Assembly (NCBI GenBank): GCA_026874595.1
Contig: CM049316.1
Location: 3,798,339-3,862,338 of the forward strand
DNA length: 64,000 nt
Direction: 5' to 3'
DNA from: Sipunculus nudus
Taxonomy: Eukaryota > Annelida > Sipuncula > Golfingiida > Sipunculidae
The notes under the pieces are model-generated. The model saw only the letters and a list, made by a program, of their open reading frames with translations, did no database searches and was not told the origin of the DNA. The first letter of the stretch is position 1, and each line of letters opens with the position of its first letter. Of this stretch, positions 51,717-62,435 are shown piece by piece. The position numbers were made by a program, and so were the translations under genes.

Positions 51717-52219
51717 TTTATATATTTTTAATTCATTCAATAAACATGTTCTTTTTTAAGTCTACCTTAGAAAAATGTAAAATATTCCATTTTTCCCATT
51801 ATTTGATACTGAACGAAATCAAGGTACTATTAATTGGTATTATTAAAGGTTGTTTATTGTGCACGAGACAGATTCTATCATTTTGTCTGTTAATATATTT
51901 CAAGAAATCAGTCAAACATTACTTTGGAACCTTTCAGTTTAAAGCATCTGTGTAATATATCACAAAGAAATTATATGGGTTAAAAACAAAGCGTATTAAT
52001 ATATTTTAATTTTATCTTTTGCTATATGTTGTCATTAGAACTATAAAAATTCTTAGAAATTATCTCAAATACGAGTAAATTTCTGTGTGTCAGGGACAAG
52101 AAAGAATAATAAAAATATCTAATTATAATAGCTAATAACTGTTTAGGTCCAGAATATCTCACAGATATTTATTAAAAAGAATATTAAATAATTTAATATT
52201 CATAATAAAGAATCCAGTG

Positions 52220-52288
<69 letters not shown>

Positions 52289-52472
52289 AATTAAATTTTT
52301 ATTTTAATCATACAACGGCAAGTTGTTCGCATAATATCAAATTTATAGCAGGTGTAATCAGCGTAGTATGTATTTACACGCTCATACGTAAAAATACGTA
52401 ATACTCATACACATTCTGATTGCTCTGTTTGCTGGGATCCAGTGAATCGCCACACTTCGCATCCGACATGGC
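51717..52472. other. Upstream region of CIAO2B
   Basis: AT-rich, with a long (AT)n run at about 52224-52290 roughly 260 bp before the CIAO2B start. No TATA or CCAAT box stands out next to the start. Confidence 0.5.
52224..52290. repeat. (AT)n microsatellite upstream of CIAO2B
   Basis: Some 30 AT units with one TTTAT interruption near the 3' side. Confidence 0.95.
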
Positions 52473-52553
52473 ATGTCATCCGACTTCCGACGTGCAGGTT
52501 TTAGTCCATTCAGTTTTGATCATGGAAGAGAAGTGTGGCAACAAGTGACTAAC

Positions 52554-54836
52554 ATGGCTTTGGAAAACGCCAACCCCGTGGTGTACCAGCGGGTACAGGA
52601 TAGACTGTTAACATTAGACGATGAAGATGATGACGTAATTGATTTATTTGACGACAGAGAAGTCTTTGGTATCCTTTCAAGTAGGGTCTCACCGTCTGAC
52701 ACTAATAATTAGATACAGTCTGTTTTCCTTGTTCAAATGCACAGTCATGTGGAAGAACTATAAAAAAAAAATTGAAATTATTTGTATAATTCTGCATATG
52801 GGAACTGGTTCTTTCCTCACTACAGGTGATTTGTCACCAAATGCAGTTTTTGCCTTATATTGTATATGTCATCCAGTACTAAAAAAATGAGAAAAACTAA
52901 GTTAAAATTATAATAGTGACTGTGAGTATGAAGGTTGCTGTTAAATAAAAAAATAAGACTAAGAGGCGTAGAATAGTATATGTGAGATATATTCATGTTA
53001 ATGTAATCATTTTAGATCTGCTGTTTAAGCGGAAGTTTTCTATTAAATCGGAACATGAAAGGCTTGAATTTAATCCTTGTCTTAATATAGATCATCCATT
53101 ATCATAGCCCACTTCAATCTGACTCAATATAATTAGGCCCTGCCATATACTGATATAATTAGTCCAATATCCATACATTGAGAGTTTCTACCATATAAGC
53201 CTCCAACTACCCACCACCCAATACCATTGTAACCAGTGTCAACAGGTGTTACAAATATTCTGTGCCAGCGCGTCTCTGTTCAATGTTTGCCAATTTAAAA
53301 AATAAAATGTAACTTGATTCTGGCTTACAGTCCCCAAGTCCGTGAGGCTCCCAGTGAGTTATTCAAGGACCTGTTTGACTGTTCTTCTCTGTCCCTGCTA
53401 AACTGGTTTATATGCCTGTGGTAAAAGGTCAGTTATGTTTAAAACTGATGATCAAAGTTTAATTTTAGTTGCTATCAAACCCATGAAATATATATTGATT
53501 TATGTCAAAATGGTATAATTCTGTGTCTTGTTGTTAGGCAGTAAACAGGCAGTCAAAGAAGATGCAGTGGATCCTTTGCGTATATCGTGGCTAATATTGT
53601 ATAAACTCTGATTGTATGGATATCAAACTCAATATATGGCAGGGCCTAATAAAATTTAGTCTGATTAAATCAGGCTACCAACATATAGAACTGGAAAAAA
53701 AAAATAACTATACAATTTTTAATTTAATCAGTGTCTGACAGATATAATAATATTTAAAACATATATTGTAGATAATTGAAAAACATCATTGTAGTATGGT
53801 CTTTGCAACCATTATATACTACAGACTTCAATACACCTTTCACTTCAACCAGCATGAGCGGTGTGTGTTTTATGATTTTCTATACCTTAGTCTGTTGGAT
53901 TCAGGAAGAGGCAAGTCTTCATAGCATTACAGGCCCTGCCAAGTGTAAACGGGTGTAAGCCTGGATTTATTATTGGAACCTTTTCAGTTGCAAAACTTTT
54001 GTTAAAGGAAAGCTTGAAGTAGCATTGAAGTAGCAAGTAGATGAATTATCACCAAGAGATAAATTCCTAACAAGTAAACTTAAACTCAGAAAGCTTCAGA
54101 GCATTTTGTCTTCTTCCTTTGTGAATCTGATGAACCTTAACGAGTGAAGATCTGATCCGCAGCATCAATGATCCTGAACATCCCCTCAGTCTGGAGGAAT
54201 TAAATGTGGTGGAGATCTCCAAGGTCAAGGTCAGTAGAACATTATTGATTAACCAGATTTGAATTTTTTATCTCAAATTTTCTATAACTTATCAAACAAG
54301 GAGATTCTGTATGGGATTCAGGGGTGCAGTTAGAATCTAATCAGGCAGTCAGTTCTTGATTTTTTTCTCCATTGAAACTTGTTAATTAAAAGTTATGCTT
54401 ATCACACTTATACTGAAACCTGAAAATATACTTTTCAAAAAAGACTGAAAAATGCTTTTATACAGGCAGATTATTGTAACTGCATGTGCTTATGTACACA
54501 CTGTTTTCAGCGTGTTTTTGAAAAATTTATTATGAAATATAACATTAAGCCAAATTAATTAGATATCCTCTTTTCAGACCTTTTCATGTCTGTTGAATTC
54601 TTTGATAGATAGGTTTATGATCTATTGGTGCAACGTTTGTTTCACCAGTAATGTTCATGTTCTTCAAGCAGTGTGCTGTTATTGTCGTGAAATCTCCCAT
54701 ACAGAGGGACAGATTGATATCTGCACACAATATTTTGGTTCTTAATTTCAGCATCTTGGTTCTTTGACCTATATTAATAAATTCCATTTTGACTTTTTCC
54801 TTTTGTCTTTTTCTTTTGGAAAAAGACGAAATGGAA

Positions 54837-54898
<62 letters not shown>

Positions 54899-56098
54899 AT
54901 AACACCAAGCCTTATAGCCAGGTTAGCTTACCATTACCAAAATACAAACAAGGATTTGGTTATTTTATCTTTTTTAGGTTGATGACAAAGCAAACACAGT
55001 GGATATTGAGTTCACACCCACAATTCCACACTGCAGCATGGCCACATTGATTGGACTATCTATCCGTGTAAAGTTACTACGAGCTCTGCCATCTCGATTC
55101 AAGGTATGTAATCATGATCAGTGATTCAGTAAATTGAATGACTTTGTACTATTACCTGGATATTTACACTGGTATTGAGAAAAAAAGAACCCAATGTACA
55201 GCACTCCATCCCTTTTACATGAAGTTTAACAAAACTCCAGACAGTTGTTAAAGAAAAGTTCATCTTAAGTAAAATCCTTAAAATGTTTTACATATCAGCA
55301 CAAATTGATATAAGAATATTGAATATTAGCATTTTAAATACTGGTATATCTTTTGTTACATTTAATTTTGCCTGCATTTCTATTTTAGGTTAATGTGAGC
55401 ATTTCTCCAGGAACGCATGCATCAGAACACGCAAGTATGTGAACATTGCATAGAAGTATACAAGTATGTGAAAGTGGGCTAGAAATATGCATGCATGTGA
55501 ACATTCCAAAGAAGTATGCAATTATGAAATTTTCATAGAAGTATGCAAGGATGTGAACGTTTCATAGTAACATGCATGTGAAAATTTTCCAGAAGCATGC
55601 AAGTATGTGAAAATTTCCTGGAAGTGCTGTATGCAAGAATGAGAAACCTTTCTTAATGTACAAATGTTGGGAAAGTATGGAATCAAGAATTTGAAGAAAA
55701 ATGCAAGTAGAATAATCAGTACTGTGGCCATAAAATAGGGTTTTCCAAATGCTTAATAAATTTTATTTTTCAGTTTAATTTACGTGAAAAAAAGTAAAAA
55801 ATAATTCTCTGAAATTTAGACGTTAAATATATTTTCAGTATGTAGTGTTGTCTAGGTCATATTAATACTAATCCTTATTCAAGTAATTTCCAAACTTACA
55901 TAAATCGGTTTAATGACAGTGTGTTGATATATATGTGTGATTGTAAGATTAGTAATCCATGTTGAGGAAAACTACAATTTACATATGTATATTACAGTTA
56001 ATAAACAGCTTGCAGACAAAGAGCGTGTGGCAGCAGCCCTAGAGAACAGTCACTTGATTGATGTTGTAAACCAGTGTCTGGCAGCGAGGAAATCCTGA
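52554..56098 (+). CDS. CIAO2B: CIAO2B (MIP18) cytosolic iron-sulfur assembly targeting factor
   Basis: Five exons join in phase to 155 residues: 52554-52668, 54150-54229, 54978-55103, 55389-55434 and 55998-56098. With MMS19 and CIAO1 this protein delivers iron-sulfur clusters to nuclear and cytosolic enzymes. The MIP18 domain covers most of the chain: [11 protein letters not shown] at the start, [40 protein letters not shown] with the conserved reactive Cys84, [10 protein letters not shown], then [21 protein letters not shown] chose the ATG at 52554 because its context is strong (AACATGG) and LENANP lies near the N-terminus in homologues. An in-frame ATG at 52473 would add 27 residues. The exon 2 acceptor (GTGAAG at 54149) has a poor pyrimidine tract, but phase and homology require it. 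The exon 4 donor lies at the edge of a minisatellite. Confidence 0.95.
52673..54149. other. CIAO2B intron 1
   Basis: AT-rich, with no repeat boundary or exon that I can support. Confidence 0.5.
54840..54890. repeat. (TA)n microsatellite in CIAO2B intron 2
   Basis: About 25 TA units, some 90 bp before exon 3. Confidence 0.95.
55430..55650. repeat. Minisatellite at the CIAO2B exon 4 donor
   Basis: Six or seven diverged units of about 30 bp follow GCAAGTATGTGAACATT...AGAA. The first unit contains the exon 4 splice donor itself (AA|GTATGT at 55435), and later units repeat GCAAGTATGTGAAA-like sequences. Confidence 0.85.
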
Positions 56099-56400
56099 GT
56101 TTGAGAGTCAACAGCTGTAATATGAACCAGCATCTGTGTGAATAGGCACTTTTAATTCCATCACGTCATTGAAAACAGATCTACTGTTATGTGCATAGTT
56201 TCATATAATACTGTGATGAAGTTGATCTTCATCATATCCAGGGATTCATCAATTTTGGATTAAATTCAAATCAACAGACACCATGTTGTTGCAGTAAAGG
56301 AAAGGGGATTTACAATAATGGATTATGTATTCACCACACATGAACGGTAGTTTAGACGTTCAGCTCCTGCATTTGTTGAATAAAACTATGATTATTAGTT
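56099..56400 (+). other. CIAO2B 3' untranslated region
   Basis: Follows the TGA stop and includes AATAAA at 56379-56384 as the likely polyadenylation signal. Confidence 0.7.
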
Positions 56401-57471
56401 TGGTTGTGTTATTTTTGTATATTAATTACTGGAATATGTGACATGCTCATCCTTGATTTGTGTTAATATGCGGAGTTTTCAAAGATTACATTATATGAAA
56501 AAAATTATAAAGATAGATCATATACAACGGGGGATAAGTTTTATATATACAATTCAATAAAACTCGCCCTCTTAGACAAAAATCGGCTCTTGTTGCTCAC
56601 GCAATGATAGGAAGACCGTATCGCAAATAATCTGTTTCTGTTGAAATCTTATGTGTATGATAGAACTCCAATACAATGCAGATCATAATATTATCTTTGA
56701 CATTCTCACTGTGGTTGGTGGTGCCTTTTCTGCCGCACATTGTCACACGCGGGTAATGAAAAATCGTGGACTTTGTAACGGAATCAAGAGTGATCGATTC
56801 AGGGCATCAGACTTTCTTCTAGTGTGGGCATTAAATTTAAAAAAGACGATTTCATTATTCTGCATTCTGTAAAAAAATATGCGGCGCTCATTATCGATAA
56901 AAACTTTATACACTACCCGAATAACGGTCCATGAAGACCTGCTAGCTCCTTCAATGTTTGAAAGTTCACGGTTCTAAAATGGCACCATCGGCGCGCCTTA
57001 ATGCTACCTTCGTGCCAGGGTATTTCGGCTGCAACAACAGGTTAACTTTGTTGGACTAAGGCCCCTATGTGCTCCAGTGTAAAAACCATGTTTACCGTTT
57101 CCAAGATTCCGTTTCTGCGCGCGGGTTAAAAATATAAAATATTAACGCGGAAAAATAATTAAAATGATGCATATTAGATGCATATAAATTGCTCCAGTGT
57201 AAATCATGTATACCTTTTCCAGGATCGCTTTTCCGCGCGCGGAAATGTTGTTTTTGTATGCTTGTATAGCTTTAACATGTCACAATCCCCCTCCCCCCCC
57301 CCCCCCCCACAATATGTGCTGGCAATACACATTTATGCTAATGTTACCGTACCAAATAAGATCATAAGTATACCTAGCTTCTCTAAAAAAAATTCCGGTA
57401 CCTTTATGCGGCCACCAACATGGTTTGAAGATAATGTTGTTCGTTTTAGGCAATTTGGATTTGGTACCTTT
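56401..57471. other. Intergenic; one partial duplication
   Basis: GCTCCAGTGTAAA, then CATGTTTACC or CATGTATACC, a TTTCC-rich piece and GCGCGCGG, occurs twice (57069-57127 and 57190-57243). This is an imperfect local duplication. A C-run lies at about 57293-57309. No gene recognised. Confidence 0.5.
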
Positions 57472-58794
57472 TAACTCGGCTGACTGAAAATCATCTGAGC
57501 CAAAGCGATCACTCTTTTGTCTGGCGTCGTGCCGTCCGTTCGTCCCTTAACCAGGCACGAATGGTAACCGCTGGACCTGGAATCTTCTAACCGTAGACGG
57601 CATAATGTTAGATGTCCCCAAGATCTCCTACCAAGCTGTAAACTGGGTCTTTGCGACTTCGTTCCTTTGAGAAATTAAGGAAAAACCTCATTTTTTTTAT
57701 TAAAAACCTATTTTCACACTTCAGGACTGCCTAATATCAAAATCAATCATCTGTTTTTCCTCATATTTACCATAAATAATTCTCTGTATATAGTTCCTAT
57801 TTACATGCCAGAAATTAGATCTGTATAATATATAATTTAAAAGAAGTTATGGGCCCTAACATAATGCATTTTGTAAAAAATCAGGAAGGATATTTGATCA
57901 CTTAACACAAAACGTTAAAGCTAAAGACTTTTTTCCAGTAATATATTTTAATTAATCAAAATTAAATTGTACACCTAAAATTAGATCAAAATCTTTTAAA
58001 TTTTTTAAAATATTAGCAAAAATAAAAAATTGGTACCTTAAATTTTACCCAACTTTGACCATGGCACGTTTTTTTTTTCCTTTATTTGCTGTGGATTTAA
58101 TTTTCACAGCATGTTTTTATTAGTATTTAATCTGTTAACACCTAAAATTCGAAACCATTTGATCAAAAACTGTAGATTTTATTCAAGTTTTCAAGTACCA
58201 TGTCATATATTGTTTACATCAAGCTAGTGTTATACAGTTTGCTAGAGCTCAGCTCCCCAGCTTAAGCTCTTAGTTCCTAAAATTTGGCATACAGTTAGAT
58301 GTCTCCATAATCCCCTACCATGCCGAGAATTTGGTCACTAGGACTTAATTCCTTCGAGATATTAATAAAAAAACTTCATTTTTTCCATTAAAAACCCATT
58401 GTTACACTTCAAGACTGCATAATATCAAAACCACTGTTCTGACTTTGATCATATATAATATACATATTTTTCTATACATTCGCTATGCACATGCCAGAAA
58501 TGATGTCAGTATTGCGTAATTGTTTAAAGCTATGGGCCCAAACATAATGCACTTCCTTAACAAGAGGATTGCAGAAGCTAGATATTTTTTGTCAGGGATG
58601 TAACATTATTTAATCAAGATTCAATTGAATACCCAAAATTAGTTCTGAATTTTTCAAATTTTATAAGTTATTAGTATAAATATAAAATTAGTACCTTAAA
58701 TTTTGCCCAACTATGACCATGGCACGTTTGTTTCCTGTGAGCACTGTTGATATGATTTTCATATCATGCACACATAAAGATTTCAGCTTTTTAG

Positions 58795-59850
58795 CGAACC
58801 TGTCAGCTTATTCGTTGGTGTGGAGTTGTGTGTCGTGCGTCGTACGTCGTGCGTCGTCTGTACGTTAACCATAGCTGTCTCAAAAACGGCAGGAGCTAGC
58901 ATCACCAAATATTTTGCAAATAATGTCATCCAAAAAACTATATCGGATTTTTTTTTATTTTTTTCTAACTGCATTTTCTTAGATTTTATATGGAAAAAGC
59001 TAAAAAAAGCTTTATAAATCTTCTTCTCCAAAACTGTCCAGCCAAATTGTCCAATAATTCACAGAAATGATCCCTGGAACAATCTTTCTCAAGTTTGTTC
59101 GAATGGTTCCAGTTCGGAGATTTTTGGCCGAGCTACAGGAGTTTGAACTTTGTTAACTGTGCAAAAAAGCATATTAAAATTTAAATCTCAGAAATGGCTG
59201 GAGCTATCATCACCAAATTTTATGCCAATGTTGGTCACATAGGTCATATCTGAAATTGAGTTACTGGTGGCGCCACCTGCATCGGCGTTTTTTGTACGGG
59301 GTCATCAGTGCCTGTATCACACTGGGGGCTACAAAAAGAAAAAAACTTCTTCTCTGAAACCATATGGCCAAAATGTTTAATATCGCATAGAAATGATCCT
59401 AGGGTAGTGCTTTCTGAAGTTTGTTCAAATGGTCTCTTTTCAGTGACTTTTGGCTAAGTTATGGGAAGCTGAATTTAGTCATATGCCATAACAGCCCATT
59501 TTAGCTCAGTGGCTACAAAGATCTTCTTCTCAAAAACCACTGGGCCAAATTCTTAAATCTCACACATTAATTATCCTCAGATGTTGATAATTCAAGTTTG
59601 TTCAAATGGTTTTGGTTCAGTGCTTTTTGGCTGAGTTACGGGTAGCTGAACTTAGCCAGTTCGTTGTATCTTCCTATATGAGTTATAAACCTGTGAAACG
59701 TTTTTTCAACTGATGCCACTGAAGCCAGTTTGATAAATATTTTACAAGAATAATCCCTACAATATTTCTTATAATAATTGTCATTAATGGTTCCACATGA
59801 ATGATTTTTTTTGGCTGAATTTTGGAGATTGAATTGAGTCATTTTACCAT
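58795..59850 (+). repeat. Third tandem-repeat family (CGTGCGTCGTACGTCG head)
   Basis: The head GTGTCGTGCGTCGTACGTCG is followed by three diverged units of 200-290 bp. Each has CTTCTTCTC, GGCCAAA, an AGAAATGATCC-like piece, AAGTTTGTTC(A/G)AATGGT and TTTTTGGC(C/T)GAG(T/C)TA blocks. One unit contains GGTGGCGCCACC (59266-59277). The ends are not defined. Confidence 0.65.
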
Positions 59851-60359
59851 ATATGTTAGCTGTGTGATGCTGTTACATCTAGCCTGGCACCAGTTTATTA
59901 GCATCTATTACATCATGCCACTAGACATTTAGATTTCAGGTTATCTTTGGTTAATATTGACAAGAAAGATTTTTTAAAAGCTTTAAAAAAATTTAGATTT
60001 ATGATTTAAGTTATTCATCATACCAGGCAATGTTACAATCATGGATATTCAGCTCTCTGTGGCTATATAAAGACAACTGTACGTGGATTATAAACTATTA
60101 GTATCCCTACTCAACTTAATTCAAGAATTTGCCATCAATGAGATATATCTGTATTTTAATTTTCCATTCAGTATGCATCCTTAATAATATTACATATATT
60201 CCTGCTTTCTTTTTTATAAAAAGTCAGCTGAAAAGCATTTTGTTTTGGGAAAATAAATTTAAAAATTATTTCAAGTAGGGACCACATTTGTGTACAGATG
60301 GCAGCACTTGTCTTACCATTGGCAGATTGCCAGAGCCTTGATGTTGGCCATTAGCCAAG

Positions 60360-60665
60360 ATGATGTCAGCTCTATAAATAGTTTTGGCACAGTGCCAGGA
60401 TAGGGAGAAGTGCAGCCAGGTATAGGTCAAGAGTTCAATCAGTGCAGTAGCTGCATTCTATTTATAGCTTTGGCAGACTGCTCACTGCATCATATTTGGC
60501 ACCAAAGTGCAGCCTGAATCTATTTATAGCTTTGGCAGACTGTCAACTGTGTCAGATTATGCAACAGGTCAAGAGTTCACTCAGTGCAGCCAGGTACAGG
60601 TCAAAAGTTCACTCAGTCTAGCCAGTCGAGGTCAAGAGTTCACTCAGTGCAGTAGCTTGAGGCAG
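60360..60665. repeat. Irregular short tandem repeats
   Basis: AGGTCAAGAGTTCACTCAGT, or close variants, occurs four times, and CTATTTATAGCTTTGGCAGA occurs twice. The block lies inside copy C of the TAGCTCAGCTGA family. Confidence 0.8.
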
Positions 60666-60731
60666 CAATTTGTCACAGGTCACTCGGGGGAAACTGCCTT
60701 ACTCACCTAAGCCTTGTCAGCTCAGTGAATC

Positions 60732-61074
60732 AAACTCTGGCGAAGTTTGATGTATTGGACTGATATTTTTACCTGTCCATGCGTCTTTGATGGTATTCTC
60801 CTTTATAAAACAGGTGGTGCTACACTTTTGCTGTGTATGCGCCTGCTTATTTCTACAGAGGAATTTGATACGTTAGCCTAAAATTGGGCATGTTTATACA
60901 TATCGGGTAGCTTTATAGTGTACAAGACTGGTGGCGCCACCTACAATAATTTTTGCACAGTGTATGTCCCTGCTTGTTTCATAGGAGGGGTTTGTTTGAC
61001 ATATCAGTCTGACATTGGGCATATGTATATAACTTTTCGTTGTATACAAGACTGGTGGTGCCAGCTACAATCAT
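60732..61074 (+). repeat. Partial element with GGTGGCGCCACC units
   Basis: Starts near CAAACTCTGGCGAAGTTTG, a terminal-hairpin-like palindrome. Two units of about 115 bp follow with GACTGGTGGCGCCACCTACA (60930) and a decayed counterpart near 61053. It is cut off where the next element begins at 61075. Confidence 0.55.
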
Positions 61075-61825
61075 TGTATCCGCCAGAACAGAGTTTTGCG
61101 GATACTATGTTTTCAGACGGACGCCGACGCTGCTGCCATCACCACATAGGTTTCCGCAGAACTCCTCCATAACCACTGGGCAATTTTTTTTTTAATTCGG
61201 AATTATGATTGGTCACATGTGAACTGCTGCGCCCTCATTTTTGGTTGGTCTCTGACCTTTCCTCTTTGCCCAGCATCCATTTGTGTGTGTTTTCCACACA
61301 TAAACCCATATATCTCGGGAACCGTTTGACTGATAAGGCTAACGATTTTGCACAAATGTAGCCCTTGGAAAGCTTTATAACATACACTAAAATCGTGACG
61401 CCATCTGCAACCATTTTTGCACAGTGTCCATCTGTTCATCTGCCTTGGGATAAAATCACTCATATCTCGGCAGTGGTTTGACTTATCCGGCTGATATTTT
61501 GCAGGTTTATACATCCTTGACAGCTTTCTTGATTTTATGACAGGTGGCGCCACCTACATTCAGATTTACGCTGCAGACATCCAAGCTCATATCTCAGGAA
61601 CCATTTGACCGACTGTGCAAAAATTTTGCATGTACTGGTGGCACCACCTGCAATCATTTTTGCACAGCGCTGCAGACATCCAAGCTCATATATTAGGACT
61701 GGTTTGACATATCCCCCAGAAATTTTGCATGTATATAGATCTCACATAGCTCTTAATCATACACTAAATTGGTGGCGCCACCTGCCATAATTTTTGCACA
61801 GCGTCAGTCTGTTTTTTTCTGCCGT
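61075..61825 (+). mobile_element. Pearl-like element, copy 4, truncated at 3'
   Basis: The 5' end TGTATCCGCCAGAACAGAGT, then TATGTTTTCAGACGGACGCC, matches copies 1 and 2. Units with GGTGGCGCCACC follow at 61543 and 61771, with GGTGGCACCACC at 61637. The inner GGCGGATAC, the hairpin and CTAG are missing. Confidence 0.75.
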
Positions 61826-62158
61826 GGGTAGTCTTTTAATTAAAATTATATTTGGCACTATATTTGTTATTAAATTTTAATAAATAGTTAAACTCATATA
61901 TTATATGTGCTGCTTATTAGTTATATGGCCAAGTCAAAATCTGTGTGACAATAGCACTCCATTTGTTAATAAAATACATGAAATCAATCCTTTTCCCCGT
62001 CTCCAAAGTTACTATCAAAATCATACATAATCTAAACACCAACATCTCATAATACAGCTTATATTTATTAACACACAAAACCAGCATGTGCCTCATTTCC
62101 AAAACATATTTTTTTCATTATATATAACAGCTGAGCGCCGTGACCCATGGGTCCCTTG

Positions 62159-62435
62159 TTTTTCTCTATTTTTGAGACCTTCAAAAATGCAGTCGTCCGA
62201 TAACAGGGCACAAATCATTACCATTGCACCTAGAATCTTCTTACTTGACATCCATGGAGGTCCGTTAAAAATCTTCTTGGAAACCAGAAATTAGGTCTCC
62301 CAGTCTGTTACCCACATCCTCTGAGCTAGTTGAATTGGGATACCACTTACAAAATTTGGCCTTCAAATGATAAAATTCCTTTTGTGAATGTCTTCCTTCT
62401 TAGCTGAGCGTCATGATCCCTGGGTCAATTGTTTA
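62159..62435 (+). mobile_element. Decayed tail related to the TAGCTCAGCTGA family
   Basis: Contains TTAGCTGAGCGTCATGATCC then CTGGGTCAATTG before TTTAT, a mutated version of the family's 3' end, directly after copy C. Confidence 0.5.

Larger units (their letters stand above)
57472..62158 (+). mobile_element. TAGCTCAGCTGA repeat family, copy C, with nested insertions
   Basis: The 5' end (TTAACTCGGCTGACTGAAAA), the AGATGTCCCCAAGATCTCCT block and its second round near 58290 match copy A. The 3' end CAGCTGAGCGCCGTGACCCA then TGGGTCCCTTG closes at 62158. Between 58790 and 61830 lie other repeats, listed separately, that apparently inserted into this copy. The 57655-57720 segment is nearly identical to 50270-50340 of copy B. 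Confidence 0.6.
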
